Below the pieces are notes generated by a model. It searched no databases, was not told the DNA's origin, and worked only from the letters and a program-made list of their open reading frames with translations. The translations under genes were made by a program, and so were the position numbers. From positions 82,804,919 through 82,868,918 of the forward strand of contig CM038465.1 in assembly GCA_021464415.1 (NCBI GenBank): 64,000 nt of DNA, given 5' to 3'. Source of the stretch: Lonicera japonica. Lineage: Eukaryota > Streptophyta > Magnoliopsida > Dipsacales > Caprifoliaceae. Below, one piece after another: positions 23,413 through 35,700 of the stretch (position 1 is its first letter; each line of letters starts with the position of its first letter).

Positions 23413-24145
23413 TAAAATATAAAAAATTAAATAAAAAGGGAAAGAGACCAACAACAAAGACAATGGCCGAACACACACGTTAAACACATAAGCCCACGCT
23501 AACTCCACTTATTTACCACAATTACCCCTTAACTTTTGTCCTATTTATAAAAGAACATGGTCAAACGGCGCTGACCAGATCCCTCCCTCCGACGCTTTCC
23601 GTCGATGCTGTCGGACTTTTTGAAAAAAATACGTATCTAACCCCCTACCTCTCTCCACTTTCTTTCTTTTCTTCTATATATATTCTCCATCGTAAATAAT
23701 ATATTTAATTTTTTATGTACGTGGGGGTGGGGGTGGGGTGGTGTAAATAATGTAGTTGAGAGATTGAAGGCTTTCGCTCAAATTTACTGGGTTTGTTAGA
23801 AAAAGTGGTCAATTTTGTTATCAAGTGAGCTCTGTTAATTTCAAGATTTAATTTGAACGAACGTACGAACGAACAGAGAGCGGCGTGGAGGAAATTGCTT
23901 TGCTTTGATCAGTTACATAGTTCGTCCGCAAACTTCGATGACCTTGCCACTCAAAGTCAAACGGACGATTCCGCACTAATAAACGCGTTCAGTTCAGTTA
24001 CCTTCTTTTTCTTGCTTTTACTTTTCCAATTTTATGCGAATTTCAAATTTCTCAACAACCACTTTACTAATTTGTTGAGCGAAAACAAACGAAAATTGTA
24101 AATTTAAAATATTATGAGGTAAACTCTGTAATTACAAAAGATTTA
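23413..24145. other. Intergenic
   Basis: A GTGGGGGTGGGG block near 23722-23740 and tandem CGAAC at 23857-23874 are the only landmarks. The short frame at 23853-24101 has no recognisable features. Confidence 0.4.
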
Positions 24146-26043
24146 AAGTGTTTTTAAATGCACTCACATAATCTGTCTTCTCGCCCTACCAAGAATTAAT
24201 ATTACGTTTATTTTAACCTAAGAAATAGTGTAAAATATTTTTTTTCTTAATACAATTTTTGTATTTTGAAAAAATAGCCACTAATTTGTCTTTTTAACTA
24301 ATTAAATTTTTTAAAATTAAAAATTAATTAAAACACTTCATTATTTTCAACAAATAAGCATTTACTATTTTCACTTAATTACATATATCTCATAAATGTA
24401 AGTTTATAATAAGTAATATAATACTTTTATATAGAGTGCTTGACTTTTATTTTCACTTGCACCGGTACAATAATGCTTTCAATGTATTTTTTTAATCTTT
24501 TTAATCTTTTTATTTGTGCATTCATGCAGAGCTCAATAAACTCATGTTAAGTTAATGACAAAGTTAAAGAAAGGTAATGTTAAAATGTGCCTAATATGTC
24601 ATAAATTAATAAATAAATATATGTATTATATGTTGTGCTTTTATTGCTTCAGTAATTAAAATTTTAAAATTACTGGTAAAAAAATGTTGAAAAGGGAAAT
24701 AATTTGGCGAGAAAATATCTATCCTTTTAATATTTTGTAAAAAAATTGTTTTCTTTAGTCTTGAAAAAATTAAGTATTATAAAAATTGAAAGTAACAAAA
24801 TATTTTAATAAATGATTTATTTTTATGAAAACTATTTTATTTTTGCAATTCATTTTTCCCATTTTTCATGAAAGATAACATTTTTTAAAAACAAAGAAGA
24901 AGGTGGATTTAAATCGTTAGAATAAATAATTTGTAATGAATTTACATATAGATCTCCACATATTATAATTTTCACTATTTATCTTTATAACGATATAGTT
25001 AAAGTTTACAAGTACAACTGTCTCCTATATGACTTTCTATTGAATTAATTTTCATACACTAAATTACTATATAGTTAAGTTGGGTGTTGAATTAATTCAT
25101 TCACACAACAACTATTCCAATAAAGTGATTTTAAGGTATCTAAAACATCATTTTTTAGACTCCTTTATTATTAATGGTACGTGTAGTTTTAACTTAACAT
25201 ATATTACTTTATTTTTATGTGTTTTAATGTTAGTTTAACTATAGCAGTATGAATCAGTTTAGTTAAGGTTTGTGCATAATCAAATTTTCTTATTGTTGTT
25301 GAGTGTTGTAATGGTCTTTTAAAATTTTTGGTGTAGTATTATAATTTATATTTACTTATTTCACAAAAATAAAATTTATAAACAAATTTAAAATATGAAT
25401 AATAACCATTTGAGAACAAAGAATAATAATAGATTGCTAAAAATATATTTATCACGATTAATATTTTAAGTTTTAGCTTAGCATATATTGCTTGATTTTT
25501 ATGTGCTTTAATGTTAGTTTAATTATAGCAGTATGAATTAGTTTAGTTGGGGTTTGTGCATAATCAAATTTACTTATTGTTGCTGAGTGTTGCAGTGGTC
25601 TGTTAATATTTTTTGTGTAGTGAATTAGAATTTATATTTACTTATTTCACAAAAATAAAATTTATAGAAAAATTTAAAATATAAATAATAACCATTTGAG
25701 AACAAAGAATAGTAATAGATTATATGAAATATAATCGCTAAAAATATATTTGTCACAATTTATATTGTATATTTTTTTTCATAGGTACTACTATAACTTA
25801 TATGTAATTTTTAATGAAATTGATTAAGAATGATGTAAATTTTATTTATTATGTATTATTTTATTTAAAATTTAATATTTTTACTTTTAGCGACAAAACT
25901 TTATCGTTCTTGCATTATTTCAGTAAACTCACCTACCACTAGGGTGAATTGCAATTTTTTTCAGAAAACTAATAGGGTAAGAAGAAAGTATATATTCTTA
26001 CTAGTTGAGAAGACGGATTTTGTGGGTGCATAGAAGAACACCC
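24146..26043 (-). mobile_element. Long-TIR non-autonomous element, family C copy 1 (1.9 kb)
   Basis: The left end AAGTGTTTTTAAATGCACTC and the complement of the right end GGGTGTTCTTCTATGCACCC match the element at 40453 over about 45 bp (shared CACATAATCTGTCTTCTC). The interior is collinear with that element in inverted orientation. It also carries an internal duplication at 25185-25468 and 25469-25757. Flanks AAGATTTA and TAGATTTT may be a decayed target duplication. No transposase. Confidence 0.65.
25185..25757. repeat. Internal tandem duplication, about 285-bp unit
   Basis: Two copies share AACATATATT, TTTAATGTTAGTTTAA, ATAGCAGTATGAAT, GTTTGTGCATAATCAAATTT and AATAACCATTTGAGAACAAA in the same order. 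The offset between shared landmarks is about 284 bases. Confidence 0.8.
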
Positions 26044-27093
26044 TAGATTTTTTATACAAATACATTCGAACAGTTGTTCAACTAAGGAGTTGGTATCCGT
26101 GTTATTTTTATTTGCAATCCAAGTTTAAATTCCCAATTTTTCTAACATGGCAAAGATTAGGAAGACAAATTCGACTTAGACAAGGAAAACCAAAAATTTA
26201 TCGGAAGTAGTAAAAATGACCTAATGAAGGATCTTAATATTACTAAACATTTAGATTATTCCAAAATTAATGAAGTCATTTCGGAATTTCCTAGTTTAAC
26301 TTATTATTGGAAATAACAAAAATTCCCGTTTCGAGGTCTAAAAGATGTGAAATGGACGAAAAACAATGTAGCTCATGGCTTTAACGATAAGTTTTACTAA
26401 TTGGCTCGTTTTTTATCAAATTATTTTAAACCTAAGTAACTCGGGCTCCGTCGCTGGATTAGTATAAATCAAATTCTCTTCCGGTTACACTTGTGATAAT
26501 CTTATGTATCTAAATGTACATCTGCTATTTCTGCTGCATCACTTCTTATTCCCCAATTAAACACCAAGATGTAACTTTTTAAATAAAAGATCGGTAATAC
26601 AAATATAAGAGATAGAGTTCGGGTATGTATATTATAAATAGTAAAACACACATTTATGGGATGTGTGTGATTGTCAAATGTTTATAATTTTGTGAGAGTT
26701 TTGTAAAATGCATGTTTGACTTTAATCAGTCAAAAGAAACTCAAGGTTATATAATTGATGCTTACAATATTAGGATTTGAATTTAATGGGGACAAAGTAG
26801 GAAAAACATGAAGAATAGAATCACCGATTATTCAATTTAAATATGCTTGATGTTATGCAGCATTATGGGTATATTTAACACCTTCATTAGTTATATCTAG
26901 ATAGGATTATTCCTTATAATTATATCACTTTCTCTTTTGAAAATGTGCAACCATATATCAGGATTTTTATTTTGAATTATGCCTCTATTTGTAATAGAAA
27001 ATTAGAAATACTTTTATTTTTTTAATCTTTTAACTTAAATTCTAAAATTTAACTGACTTTTAAGTAGAGCTGGCCACAGTTCGGTTAATTAAC
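26044..27093. other. Intergenic
   Basis: No supported gene or inverted-repeat element. Confidence 0.4.
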
Positions 27094-29141
27094 CACCAGG
27101 ACAAACTCGTTTGTCACGGTTGTAAACCGTGACCAATCCGATAAAAAAACATGTGTTTGATCTGTAACAATTAATATATATTGTCACGGTCAGTGATTTT
27201 GGCTATTTGTCACGGTCAATGACCGTGATAAAGATTAATATTTGTTACGGTCAACGACCGTGGCAAGATATAAGATTTGCTACGATCATTGACCGTGAAA
27301 AACATAAACATTTATTACTCACTTTTGTCATAGTTTTTTTGTCACGGTTGTTGACCGTGATAATTATTAAATTAAATTTAAAAAAATTATTTAAAAAAAT
27401 TTGAAATCCAATTTTTTCCCTGTTTAAAAGTAAATATAAAACAATGCATTTTAACATCAAGCTTTAATCACATTCTAATTATGCTAATATCTATTAACAT
27501 CAAAAGAAAAATACATATAATAAAACATAATTGTATCACTGCATAAAGTTGGCTAAAGAACACATAACTAATTAGAGTAAAAGGTGTTCAAATGATTAAT
27601 GTCCAAAACAAGTTTAACATATCCAAACCATTACAATTAGAACTAAAACTGAATAAAATATATTGGCCACACCACAAAACCACCTAAAACTTCTCCGAGA
27701 GTGGTGGCACACCCTTGTACATCAAGATACAAATATTCACTATCATCCCCCAAAATACGAATGACGTTCATTTTTCTTTCAAATTCGAGTATCTGACGAT
27801 GACGAACAATCGTTCCCGCTTCTACCGGTTCTATAAAACCTTCTGCAATTATCCTCTTGTTACTAAGATCTTTTAATTTGGCAAGTTGAGAAGTTGAAGT
27901 TGTTGGATTTGGAGTTGTGTATGGAGTTATAGAAGGGGAGAGATTTGGAGTTTGTAAGGGCCTTGTTGAAGTTGCACAACTTGGAGAAAATTGTGGAGGC
28001 GAAAACATTTGACCTGTTGAAGAAACAACTTTCAAGATAAGTTGCATATTTGAGTTTACCTTTTCGAATTTTTTTGAAATTTCATTCATTACATTCTTCT
28101 CCATGTTTTGCATTTTTGATCGAATAGGAGTGATAGCTTTCACTTTGGTTTTTGAAATTGGACCTACACCATGAGTCTGTCCCTTCTTGTCCTTGCCAAA
28201 AGCTTGTGTTAAGGCATCATTATCCAAAGACGTATAGCTTGCCGAGTCTTGGCTACTTCTTAACTCATTCAGTTTTGCTACAAAATATGTTAGTTAATAA
28301 TTTTATATGTATTTATTCAACTTATAAGTGAAATTAACAATTAAAGTTATATTTTAAAATTTACTTACAATTTCTTTAACAACATTGGGTTGAAGTTTGG
28401 CTGTTTTAGGCTGTTTTTGTGTTTCAATATATACTTCAGTCCGTTCAGGTGATCGCCTCTCGGGATCCTTGATTTTTTGTAAATGGTGCCAAAAAAAAAT
28501 TTAAATAAAAGTTTGAATAACATTTGTTATACTAAAAATAGCCTACGTAATACCATTTCCTCAGTCTTCTCAGCATATGATCTTCTACCAAGACAATGAA
28601 CATCGGTCTTTAGAGACCTGTTTGCTTTATTTTTCTCCCTTTGTGACAATTTAGCCTCTGTTGCTTCGCATTCAACAAAAGTATTCCATTCAGGAATGTG
28701 AATTCTCTCTTTACTAGGAGCCTTGTCTTTCAATGCCCTTATTTCGCTACTATCTAGGCTATTAAAGTATTTGGATCTCAACGTTTTCCTCCAATTTTTT
28801 AGTTGACTGCCCATTTCTTTCATAACATTATCTTTCCACTTAGGATCAATAACAAAATCCTTACTAAGTTGTTTTCATAAGTCTTCCTTTTTCGCGGTCT
28901 TAACTTGTCTCCAATCTTCATATGTCAACCCCACCATTGTTTTCAAAAAGGACAAAGACCGATTGAATAAAGCAGTTTTATTTTCTATAATTTGGCCAGC
29001 GAGATTGAATTTAATGACCACTCGTTCACTTGTATTGCTAGATTGTGCATCTATAGTTGGAATACTCGAACTATCAATTGGAGTATGTTCCCTACTTTTT
29101 TTCATGACTAGGTGAGCCAGCCATTTTTTGCAATTAAACAT
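27094..29141 (-). mobile_element. Decayed CACTA (En/Spm-type) transposon, one end visible
   Basis: Palindromic subterminal repeats (27105-27365) lie downstream of a minus-strand transposase remnant. Repeats of the form TTGTCACGGTYN(4-6)ACCGTGA occur at about 27111, 27180, 27208, 27240, 27277 and 27339, as is typical near CACTA termini. The outer end reads CACCAGGACAAACTCG rather than CACTA, so it is either degenerate or approximate. The opposite end was not found within the next 2 kb. Confidence 0.6.
27643..29107 (-). pseudogene. CACTA transposase (Transposase_24, Ptta/En/Spm) remnant
   Basis: Three exon-like blocks on the minus strand: about 28554-29107, 28370-28465 and 27643-28260. Block 1 has GLTYEDWRQVKTAKKEDL, then a nonsense TGA at 28875-28877 exactly where the family has Trp, then KQLSKDFVID, KWKDNVMKEMGSQLKNWRK and PEWNTFVE. 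Block 2 reads DPERRSPERTEVYIETQK. Block 3 is Ser/Thr/Pro-rich and ends VLGGFVVWPIYFIQF. These motifs are characteristic of plant En/Spm-associated Transposase_24 proteins. The junction of blocks 2 and 3 seems to be one base out of phase. Non-functional as read. Confidence 0.7.
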
Positions 29142-30050
29142 AAATATATGTCAATAGTTAAATATATTATATACAACATGTCGTATTTAAATTGATAGAT
29201 AAATGGTACGAAATTCTACCTTTTCAGCACTTCGTAAAAGTTTCACTAATTCAACCATGTCATACAAATGGAAATTATAATGTATTTGGACATCAATGCT
29301 ATTATTGGTAACACTTTGTTCTTAAGTTCAAAGTTTTAAAGTTAACTATAATAATTTCTTCACCTTCTTTATGCTCATGGTTTGAACACCGAATTTTTCA
29401 CTACGTTGTATATCTATTAATAAAATATTTAAACATTTCTCAAATTTGTTTATCTTTTCTAACTGATGGCTTAGATTATTTTTCAATTGTTCATTTTTTG
29501 ATCTAACAGATTATACATATCATTACACATATCGTGGCATGTTGGTAATTTAAATCATAATTATAGCTATTTATACACCCATTAACTTTAAAAGTATTTC
29601 AAGAATATCTAAATTCTAACTTCTTTCCAAATTAATTTACTATCATCTATTAATATATAAAAAACCAAATATGAATAATTTATTAAATTAAGAATATTTA
29701 CTAGCATAAAATATGTTTTCTTGATTAACCTTTTATTACCAAATTATTGATGGCTTGGTAATTTATTTCTTTTAAAAAAATAAAAAACGTACCAAAACAT
29801 TTTTTTTATCTAGATCAACATAAATTAATTATGACGATTGTAATGCATATTTTTTATTTAGCAATATTTTTAGATTAATCCATCTGATCCATTCTGGCCC
29901 GATTTGAATAATATGATAACTTTGTGATTACTATGTTGGGATCCAAGTTTTCATAACAAAACATTCACCAATTAGCTCAGATACTTTTTAATAAGTGGCT
30001 CATGCATATTGAATTTAATTATAGATAAATTTCATATGGATTATGATGTC
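29142..30050. other. Intergenic, possibly the 5' part of the CACTA element
   Basis: AT-rich, no ORF, no CACGGT palindromes. Confidence 0.35.
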
Positions 30051-30053
30051 CCT

Positions 30054-31040
30054 AATAAGTCGGGGATGAAATAGGTTTTTTAGAACTTAGGCGAATATGT
30101 GTTTCATAAAAATACTCATCATAAGCTTGGGTTGGGCTCACGCTGGTATAAATTTAACTTGTTTGATCCAGTCTGAACTAAATATAATAGTTTTTCTTTA
30201 AATTTCATTATGGTAAGCCTGACAATTTATTGCATGACCTGATAACACAACATGAAATGAGCACAATTTTTTGAGATATGGGGGAAACCTTGACGGATAA
30301 TTATAAATGGGTTATAAACGGATATTATAAGTTTTATTCTATTTTATAACTGCAACGTTATGGGGTTGATCAATTTCGAGCACCGAGTTTGAGCTATGTA
30401 TATTGATAAAAAGCGGGTTTAGGTTTTTCAAAGTAAAAACCGTATAGATTGGTCGAGTTCTTTGTAACTGGTGCTTACATTATATTTTGGTATAAATATT
30501 TAACGGCTTACGATATTCCCCTAATGAAATAATTTGAGACGGGATTTTTGGAAAATCTCCTTAATAAAACAAACTTGAAATGGGTTTTTTGAGACAGTGG
30601 GTGAATATGAGTTTTACAACAAATACTTGAACGAGTTTGGATCAGGTTTAAGTTCACATAAATTTAATTTGTTTGATCTGATTCGAGTTAAATATAAAAT
30701 TTTTTCTTTAAATACGTTTATAATAGGCCTACAATTTATTACACATCCCGTAACACAACACTAAATCGACACGAATTTTCTAGATATAGATGAAACCTTA
30801 ATGGGAAGTTATAAATGAGTCATAAACGGATATTATATGCCTTATGTTATCTTAAACGGATATTATATGCTTTATGTTATCTTATAACTGCAATGCCGCT
30901 GGGTGGGTCAAATTTGAGTATCAAGTTCGGATTATGCATATTGAAAGCAAGCAGGTGCTTATAATGAATATTTGTATAAATATTCTACGGCCTACGATAT
31001 GTCATTAATGAATCAAATTTTGGGCGAGTTTTGTCAACTT
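30054..31040. repeat. Two diverged tandem copies of a 470-500 bp sequence
   Basis: Copy 1 (about 30054-30535) and copy 2 (about 30536-31040) share AATTTAACTTGTTTGATC, ACAATTTATTRCA, GTAACACAAC, AAACGGATATTATA, CTTATAACTGCAA and TACGATAT in the same order. Copy 2 has a further internal duplication of AAACGGATATTATATGCYTT (30826-30884). Non-coding. Confidence 0.65.
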
Positions 31041-31376
31041 ATCATGTGTTCAAGTTAATAATACTATAGGTACGGACATATCTAATACTATAATAAAGAC
31101 AAGCAATATTTTCGTTAATTTACTTTTAAAGCCATATTTACAACAAAAAACAACTCCACTTATGAAGTCCAATTATAGTTGATCCAAATTTATAAGTGTT
31201 GATATATTTAATTTGTTTAGCATATAGTGAATAAGATTTGTATATAATGTCTAAAAGAAAAAAATATGTGGAGATATATTATTTCAAAATTATTTACACA
31301 AGCGAGACTCTTTTTTTTATAATACAAGAAATTGTTATTAAAAGAAAATATGATATAACTATAAAAATTGTATTAA
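31003..31376 (+). repeat. Dispersed direct repeat, copy 1
   Basis: Matches 32109-32483 in the same orientation, sharing CATTAATGAATCAAATYTTGGG, CAACAAAAAACAACTCCACT and TTTGTATATAATGTCTAAAA. It stops abruptly at the CTAG that begins the Helitron-like end. Confidence 0.75.
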
Positions 31377-31410
31377 CTAGATTCTAATCCGTGCGATGCA
31401 CGGGCGGGTG
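31377..31410 (-). mobile_element. Helitron-like 3' terminus
   Basis: On the minus strand the end reads CCGTGCATCGCACGG (stem CCGTGC/GCACGG, loop ATC), eight bases of spacer, then CTAG followed by host T. A GC-rich hairpin about 10 bases before CTRR, with insertion before T, is the defining 3' signature of Helitrons. The element would extend to the right; its TC-type 5' end was not located. No Rep/helicase ORF in the window. Confidence 0.5.
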
Positions 31411-32108
31411 ATTTATATTTTACAAATTTATTTATAATATAAAAAATAAAAATCTTTTTTAATTATCTAATTTGATCCTTATGAACATTTGGTAGCTAAT
31501 AAAAACGACATGATAAAGAAAAAAAACCATATATTTCTTGCGATGAATTATTTATGCGAAAAGATTTCACACTCTTTACTTATTAGATTTAGAGTATATA
31601 GAGATAATCATATAACACCTTGAACGATAAATGACTTACATTAAAGCTCTCAATTTGGCGTGTAATTAAGTGTGGAGAAAAAGATTGGTATAACCAATAT
31701 TACCACTGATCTAAAAATTCCAATGTCCAATATAATCAAGTAATCTAAAAATCATAATAAAGTATACAATTTTATATTATACTTTGCTATCATATTTGCC
31801 AGTTTGTATTTGCTAACTTTATTATCAACATTCTGCTTATATTTTTCTTTGTTGAAAAAAATAATAATAGCAAAAAATGCAATTACTGTGAACATATATA
31901 TGAATAGAAAAATTAAATACTTATATTATATTAAATAAATAGCATTAGATTAAAAAAATATTTATTATGTATTAATGGAGAAACATCCTCCATTTGACAC
32001 ATGGTACATTCATTTTCAAAAGGGGAGCATTTTACTTTAGTAGTAGTAGATGAGGTCGGGTGATTTTTTCTAACATAGTATTTGTGATGAATTTTGGTAT
32101 AACTATTC

Positions 32109-32483
32109 AGTGTCATTAATGAATCAAATCTTGGGTAGATTTTGTAAACTCGGCACGAGTTCAAGTTAGTAATACTGTAGGCACGAAAATATCTAATACC
32201 ATAATAAAGACAAAGAATATTATTGTTAAATTACTTTTAAAACCATATTTGCAACAAAAAACAACTCCACTTATGAAGTTCAATAATTATAATTGATCCA
32301 AATTTACAAGTTTTAACACATTTGATTTGTTTAACATACAGTGCATAAGATTTGTATATAATGTCTAAAAGAAAAAAATATGCAGAGATATATTATTTTC
32401 AAAATTATTTACACAAGCTGCACTTTTTCTTTTACAATACAATAAAATTGTTAGTAAAAGAGATATGACATAACTATTTGGCC
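32109..32483 (+). repeat. Dispersed direct repeat, copy 2
   Basis: Second copy of the sequence at 31003-31376, separated from it by about 730 bp that begins with the Helitron-like end. No ORF. Confidence 0.75.
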
Positions 32484-32576
32484 CAACAGTCACTGTTCTA
32501 GGTTCAATTTCAGAATAATTTGAGATGTAAAAAATAATTAATTGAAATAGGTAAACGAAAACTAACCTGAATACCA

Positions 32577-33166
32577 TCTAGAGGTGTTTTCGGTTTCGAT
32601 CGGGGTAGAAACTAGGGTACCCCAACCCCTCCCCAAACTTTATAGTTCGGTTTCGGTTTTCGTATCTATGTAACCCAACCCCCCCCCGCCAAATTATTCA
32701 GTTTCGGTCCGGTTCGGTCTTATTCGGTTTTTTTTGTATTGTTCAAAATTTAGTTCAAAATTGCACTAAAAATATAAATTCACTCAAAAGGTGCTATAAA
32801 AAAATTATATAATGTATTTATTTTAATAATTAGCTTAAGTAATTATTTATAAATGTAAATAATCCATATGGTTGGGTCATTTATATAATGTAAATGTTGT
32901 AAAAAAGTTTCTTTTTTTTTTCAATGTATTGTAAGACAACTTAAGTAATTACATTAAGTTAGCAAATATTTTTTTTTAAAAATTCGGTTTTTTCGGTCCA
33001 ATTCGGGGACCCCGAATCCCCAACTCATACCGACCCAAATCAATCGGTTTCGGTTTCGGTTTTTGATTTCGATTTCAATTTTTTTTTCGGTTCGGGAAAT
33101 TTCGGATTACAACAGATCGGTTCGGTTCGTTCGTTCGATTTTCGAATTTTTGGCAACATTGCTAAT
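32577..33166. mobile_element. TCGGTTTCGG-rich element related to the one at 19545
   Basis: Begins AGAGGTGTTTTCGGTTTCG and is rich in TTCGGTTTCGG at both ends, closing near TTGGCAACATTGCTA. The pattern resembles common plant elements bounded by TAGGGGTGTT...AACACCCCTA. The ends are degenerate. Confidence 0.4.
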
Positions 33167-33947
33167 ACCATCTATTATTATAGAAAATACATTAGGTAAG
33201 GTTAGGGACGTGCATAGTTTTGTAGTGAAAAAACAAATATAATTAGATAATATTTGTCTTGTCAAAAACGTTCGCTACGTTGGTCGAATAATCACAAGGC
33301 ATTTTTAGACTTATTTTTGTACTCCTACTTAATTTGCTTTAAGTCTCAGAGATTGTTAGCCGTCGGTATATTTAAAAATTAAGAAAAACAAAGGCATCGA
33401 CGTCGCGTGAGGACGTAAAAACGCCGGCCTGGTGTCACGTCGCCGTAAAAAATTAACAGTTCCCGTCATGTCAAATAATAACGTGGTTGACACATGAAAA
33501 TTATCATATTACATATATTCTTTTCATCCTTGGACAAACTAAAAAGATGTTATTAAAATTGAATAATTAAAATAATTATCTTCAATAGAATAATTAAGAT
33601 TAAATAATTTAAATAATTATTAAATTTAAAAATGTAGGCATTTTCAGTAACAATTTTTTCTCAATAACTAAATTTGTAGATCACAAATTAATCGATTTAG
33701 ATTTTATTTAAAATAAAATGAGGAAAATATTATCTAAATTTTAAAAATTCTCTTTTAATCAATCGAATTTACTAGATCCATCATTTTGGTTATTGAAGAA
33801 AGTTGTTGACTTTAATTGTAAAGGGAGTAGATTTGGTTATTGATTAAAAGATTGCTAAAATTTGATTATGTCATTAAAGTAGTGTTTCTGCTAACAGTGT
33901 TAAAATTGATTATAATTGTTATTTTAATTATACCATTGGAGATACTC
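33167..33947. other. Intergenic
   Basis: No supported gene. A small GC-rich patch (ATCGACGTCGCGTGAGGACG) is at 33396-33440. Confidence 0.4.
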
Positions 33948-33950
33948 TTA

Positions 33951-34271
33951 GGCCACGTTTGGTTCGCGGATTCGAGCATTCAGGAAAGGAAAGTATTTCA
34001 TTTCTTTTGTTTGGTAAGTACAAATTCTGAAAACACTTTTCTGATAGAATGAAAAGTAGGGGGTAAAGTTATTCCTCGCAAAACTCATGTGATTGATTTT
34101 CCCTTGTGATTTTTCAGTATTTATTATAAAAATTTTGGACAATAATAAACCTAACAAAATACTTTCTATGCTTTATCAAACACAAGAAAGAAAACTTGAT
34201 AGAAATTTTAGTTTCCTAGCTCCATGGGAAAGATAAGGAATTGATTTTCCTTATGTGAATTAAACGAAGCC
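33951..34271 (+). mobile_element. Tourist-like MITE, family A copy 3
   Basis: A 321-bp element with ends GGCCACGTTTGGTTCGCG and GGCTTCGTTTAATTCACA (complement). Flanked by perfect TTA duplications at 33948-33950 and 34272-34274. Same family as 13135 and 20752. Confidence 0.8.
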
Positions 34272-34274
34272 TTA

Positions 34275-34507
34275 AGGTGTGTTTGACGTGTCGGATTAAA
34301 GAGCTAGGTAGGATTATTTAGTCCCATCTGGACGGGATAAAACAATCTCACATCTTAAGTGGGATTTGTTAATCCCTCTCTCGGTGGGATAAGAAGGTTA
34401 AGTGGGATAAATAATCCGACCGGATATTCAATCACAATGAACACCAAACATTGGATAGGATAAAATTATCCTATCCTACTTTTTTATCCTACGTGACAAA
34501 TGTAGCC
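34275..34507. mobile_element. Second TTA-targeted MITE directly abutting the first
   Basis: Ends AGGTGTGTTTGACGTGTCGGAT and GGCTACATTTGTCACGTAGGAT (complement). TTA on both sides (34272-34274 and 34508-34510); the left TTA is shared with the neighbouring MITE. Interior has GGGATAA/TTATCC palindromes. Confidence 0.65.
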
Positions 34508-34510
34508 TTA

Positions 34511-35400
34511 GTATATTTTTAAGTGAGTATTATTCTAAATAAAAAATTTATTTATTATAAAAAGATGTAATAAATGTTTAAAATCGCACTTTATTAAATA
34601 AATTTTATTTGTAATAAAATAAAATTAAAGTTTGTGCATTCTTAAAACAAAATATTCAAAATTAAAAATTATATCGTGTGTGACACAATTTTTAATTAAA
34701 TAAGTAATGTTGACATAATTACTTGGAATTCTAGCATTTGAGAGTACAATTGAAACACACTTATGTCTTAATACGATTTAAAAAAAAAAAAAAACTCTTT
34801 CTATGCAGCTGTAGGATTTTGGAGTAGAAAATGATTGAAGCCAAAACAATTACACCTAGTATTTGAAACAATATTAGATTCAATAGTTGTTTATTTTTAT
34901 GGTTTTTAAAGTTGTTTCTTTCTTTTTTTCATTTTGAACTTATTTTGTTAGTCTTTTGATTTAGGCTTTTTAAATCTATTTTTTTAATGATATTTTATTC
35001 GAGATTTGCTTTCTAACGCCTACGGTTATATTTTTTTTAAGAAATAATGATGTGATAATAAATTGAGTGATGATTAATTGATAAAAAAATTAAAGGGTTA
35101 AATCATCTAAATATCTCTTTTTACTTAACTAGCTCTCCAATATAAAAGGAAAATCCCGTCCTTACGTCACAAATCCAACTATCAATATATAACTTATATT
35201 ACACTAGATTATCATCTTAAAAAGATATTTATCTATAATATATATATATATATATAATTAAAGAGTTTTAATACATATACAAAATTAAACACTTACCATG
35301 TAACTAAATGCTAACATATATTTTTAATGCGAGTAATTAATAATTATCATATATATATATATATATAGTGTGATAAATTCAGTTTATATGATTTATTTAA
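34511..35400. other. Intergenic
   Basis: AT-rich, (AT)n tracts at about 35238-35258 and 35349-35367, no ORF. Confidence 0.4.
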
Positions 35401-35419
35401 TTTCAGCTTTCTTAAGTTA

Positions 35420-35700
35420 GAAGGGGAGACCAAGTAAAAAGAGGAAGCTGCGAAAGGATGTGGATGACGTGGAAGGGAAGGTGCAAAGTCGATCACTCAC
35501 GTCAAACCAAGGCGGGTCCTACGTGTCTAGGAAGAGGAAACATTTGGGGCTTCAAAATCCACCGGGCGGGACCCCATATAAGTATAATTGTGTCCACGTT
35601 GATTAACTACTGAGTAATTAGGCAGAAGTAAACTAAAAGAATACGGCCGCCCGCTCATAACCATTGGCCCTTCCGCTTCATCACTTGCATGCCGCAATAC
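35420..35700 (+). promoter_or_regulatory. GC-richer promoter-like island without an ORF
   Basis: Contains GATGACGTGG, CTCACGTCA and CTACGTGTC (bZIP/ABRE-type ACGT cores) within 100 bases. A CATATAAGTATA TATA-like box follows near 35573-35584. No open reading frame of note follows, so the product, if any, may be non-coding RNA. Inference only. Confidence 0.3.

Noticed and set aside
26044..33900. LTR retrotransposon spanning the repeats at 30-32.5 kb
   Set aside because: No TG..CA long terminal repeats, primer-binding site, polypurine tract or gag/pol-like frame was found.
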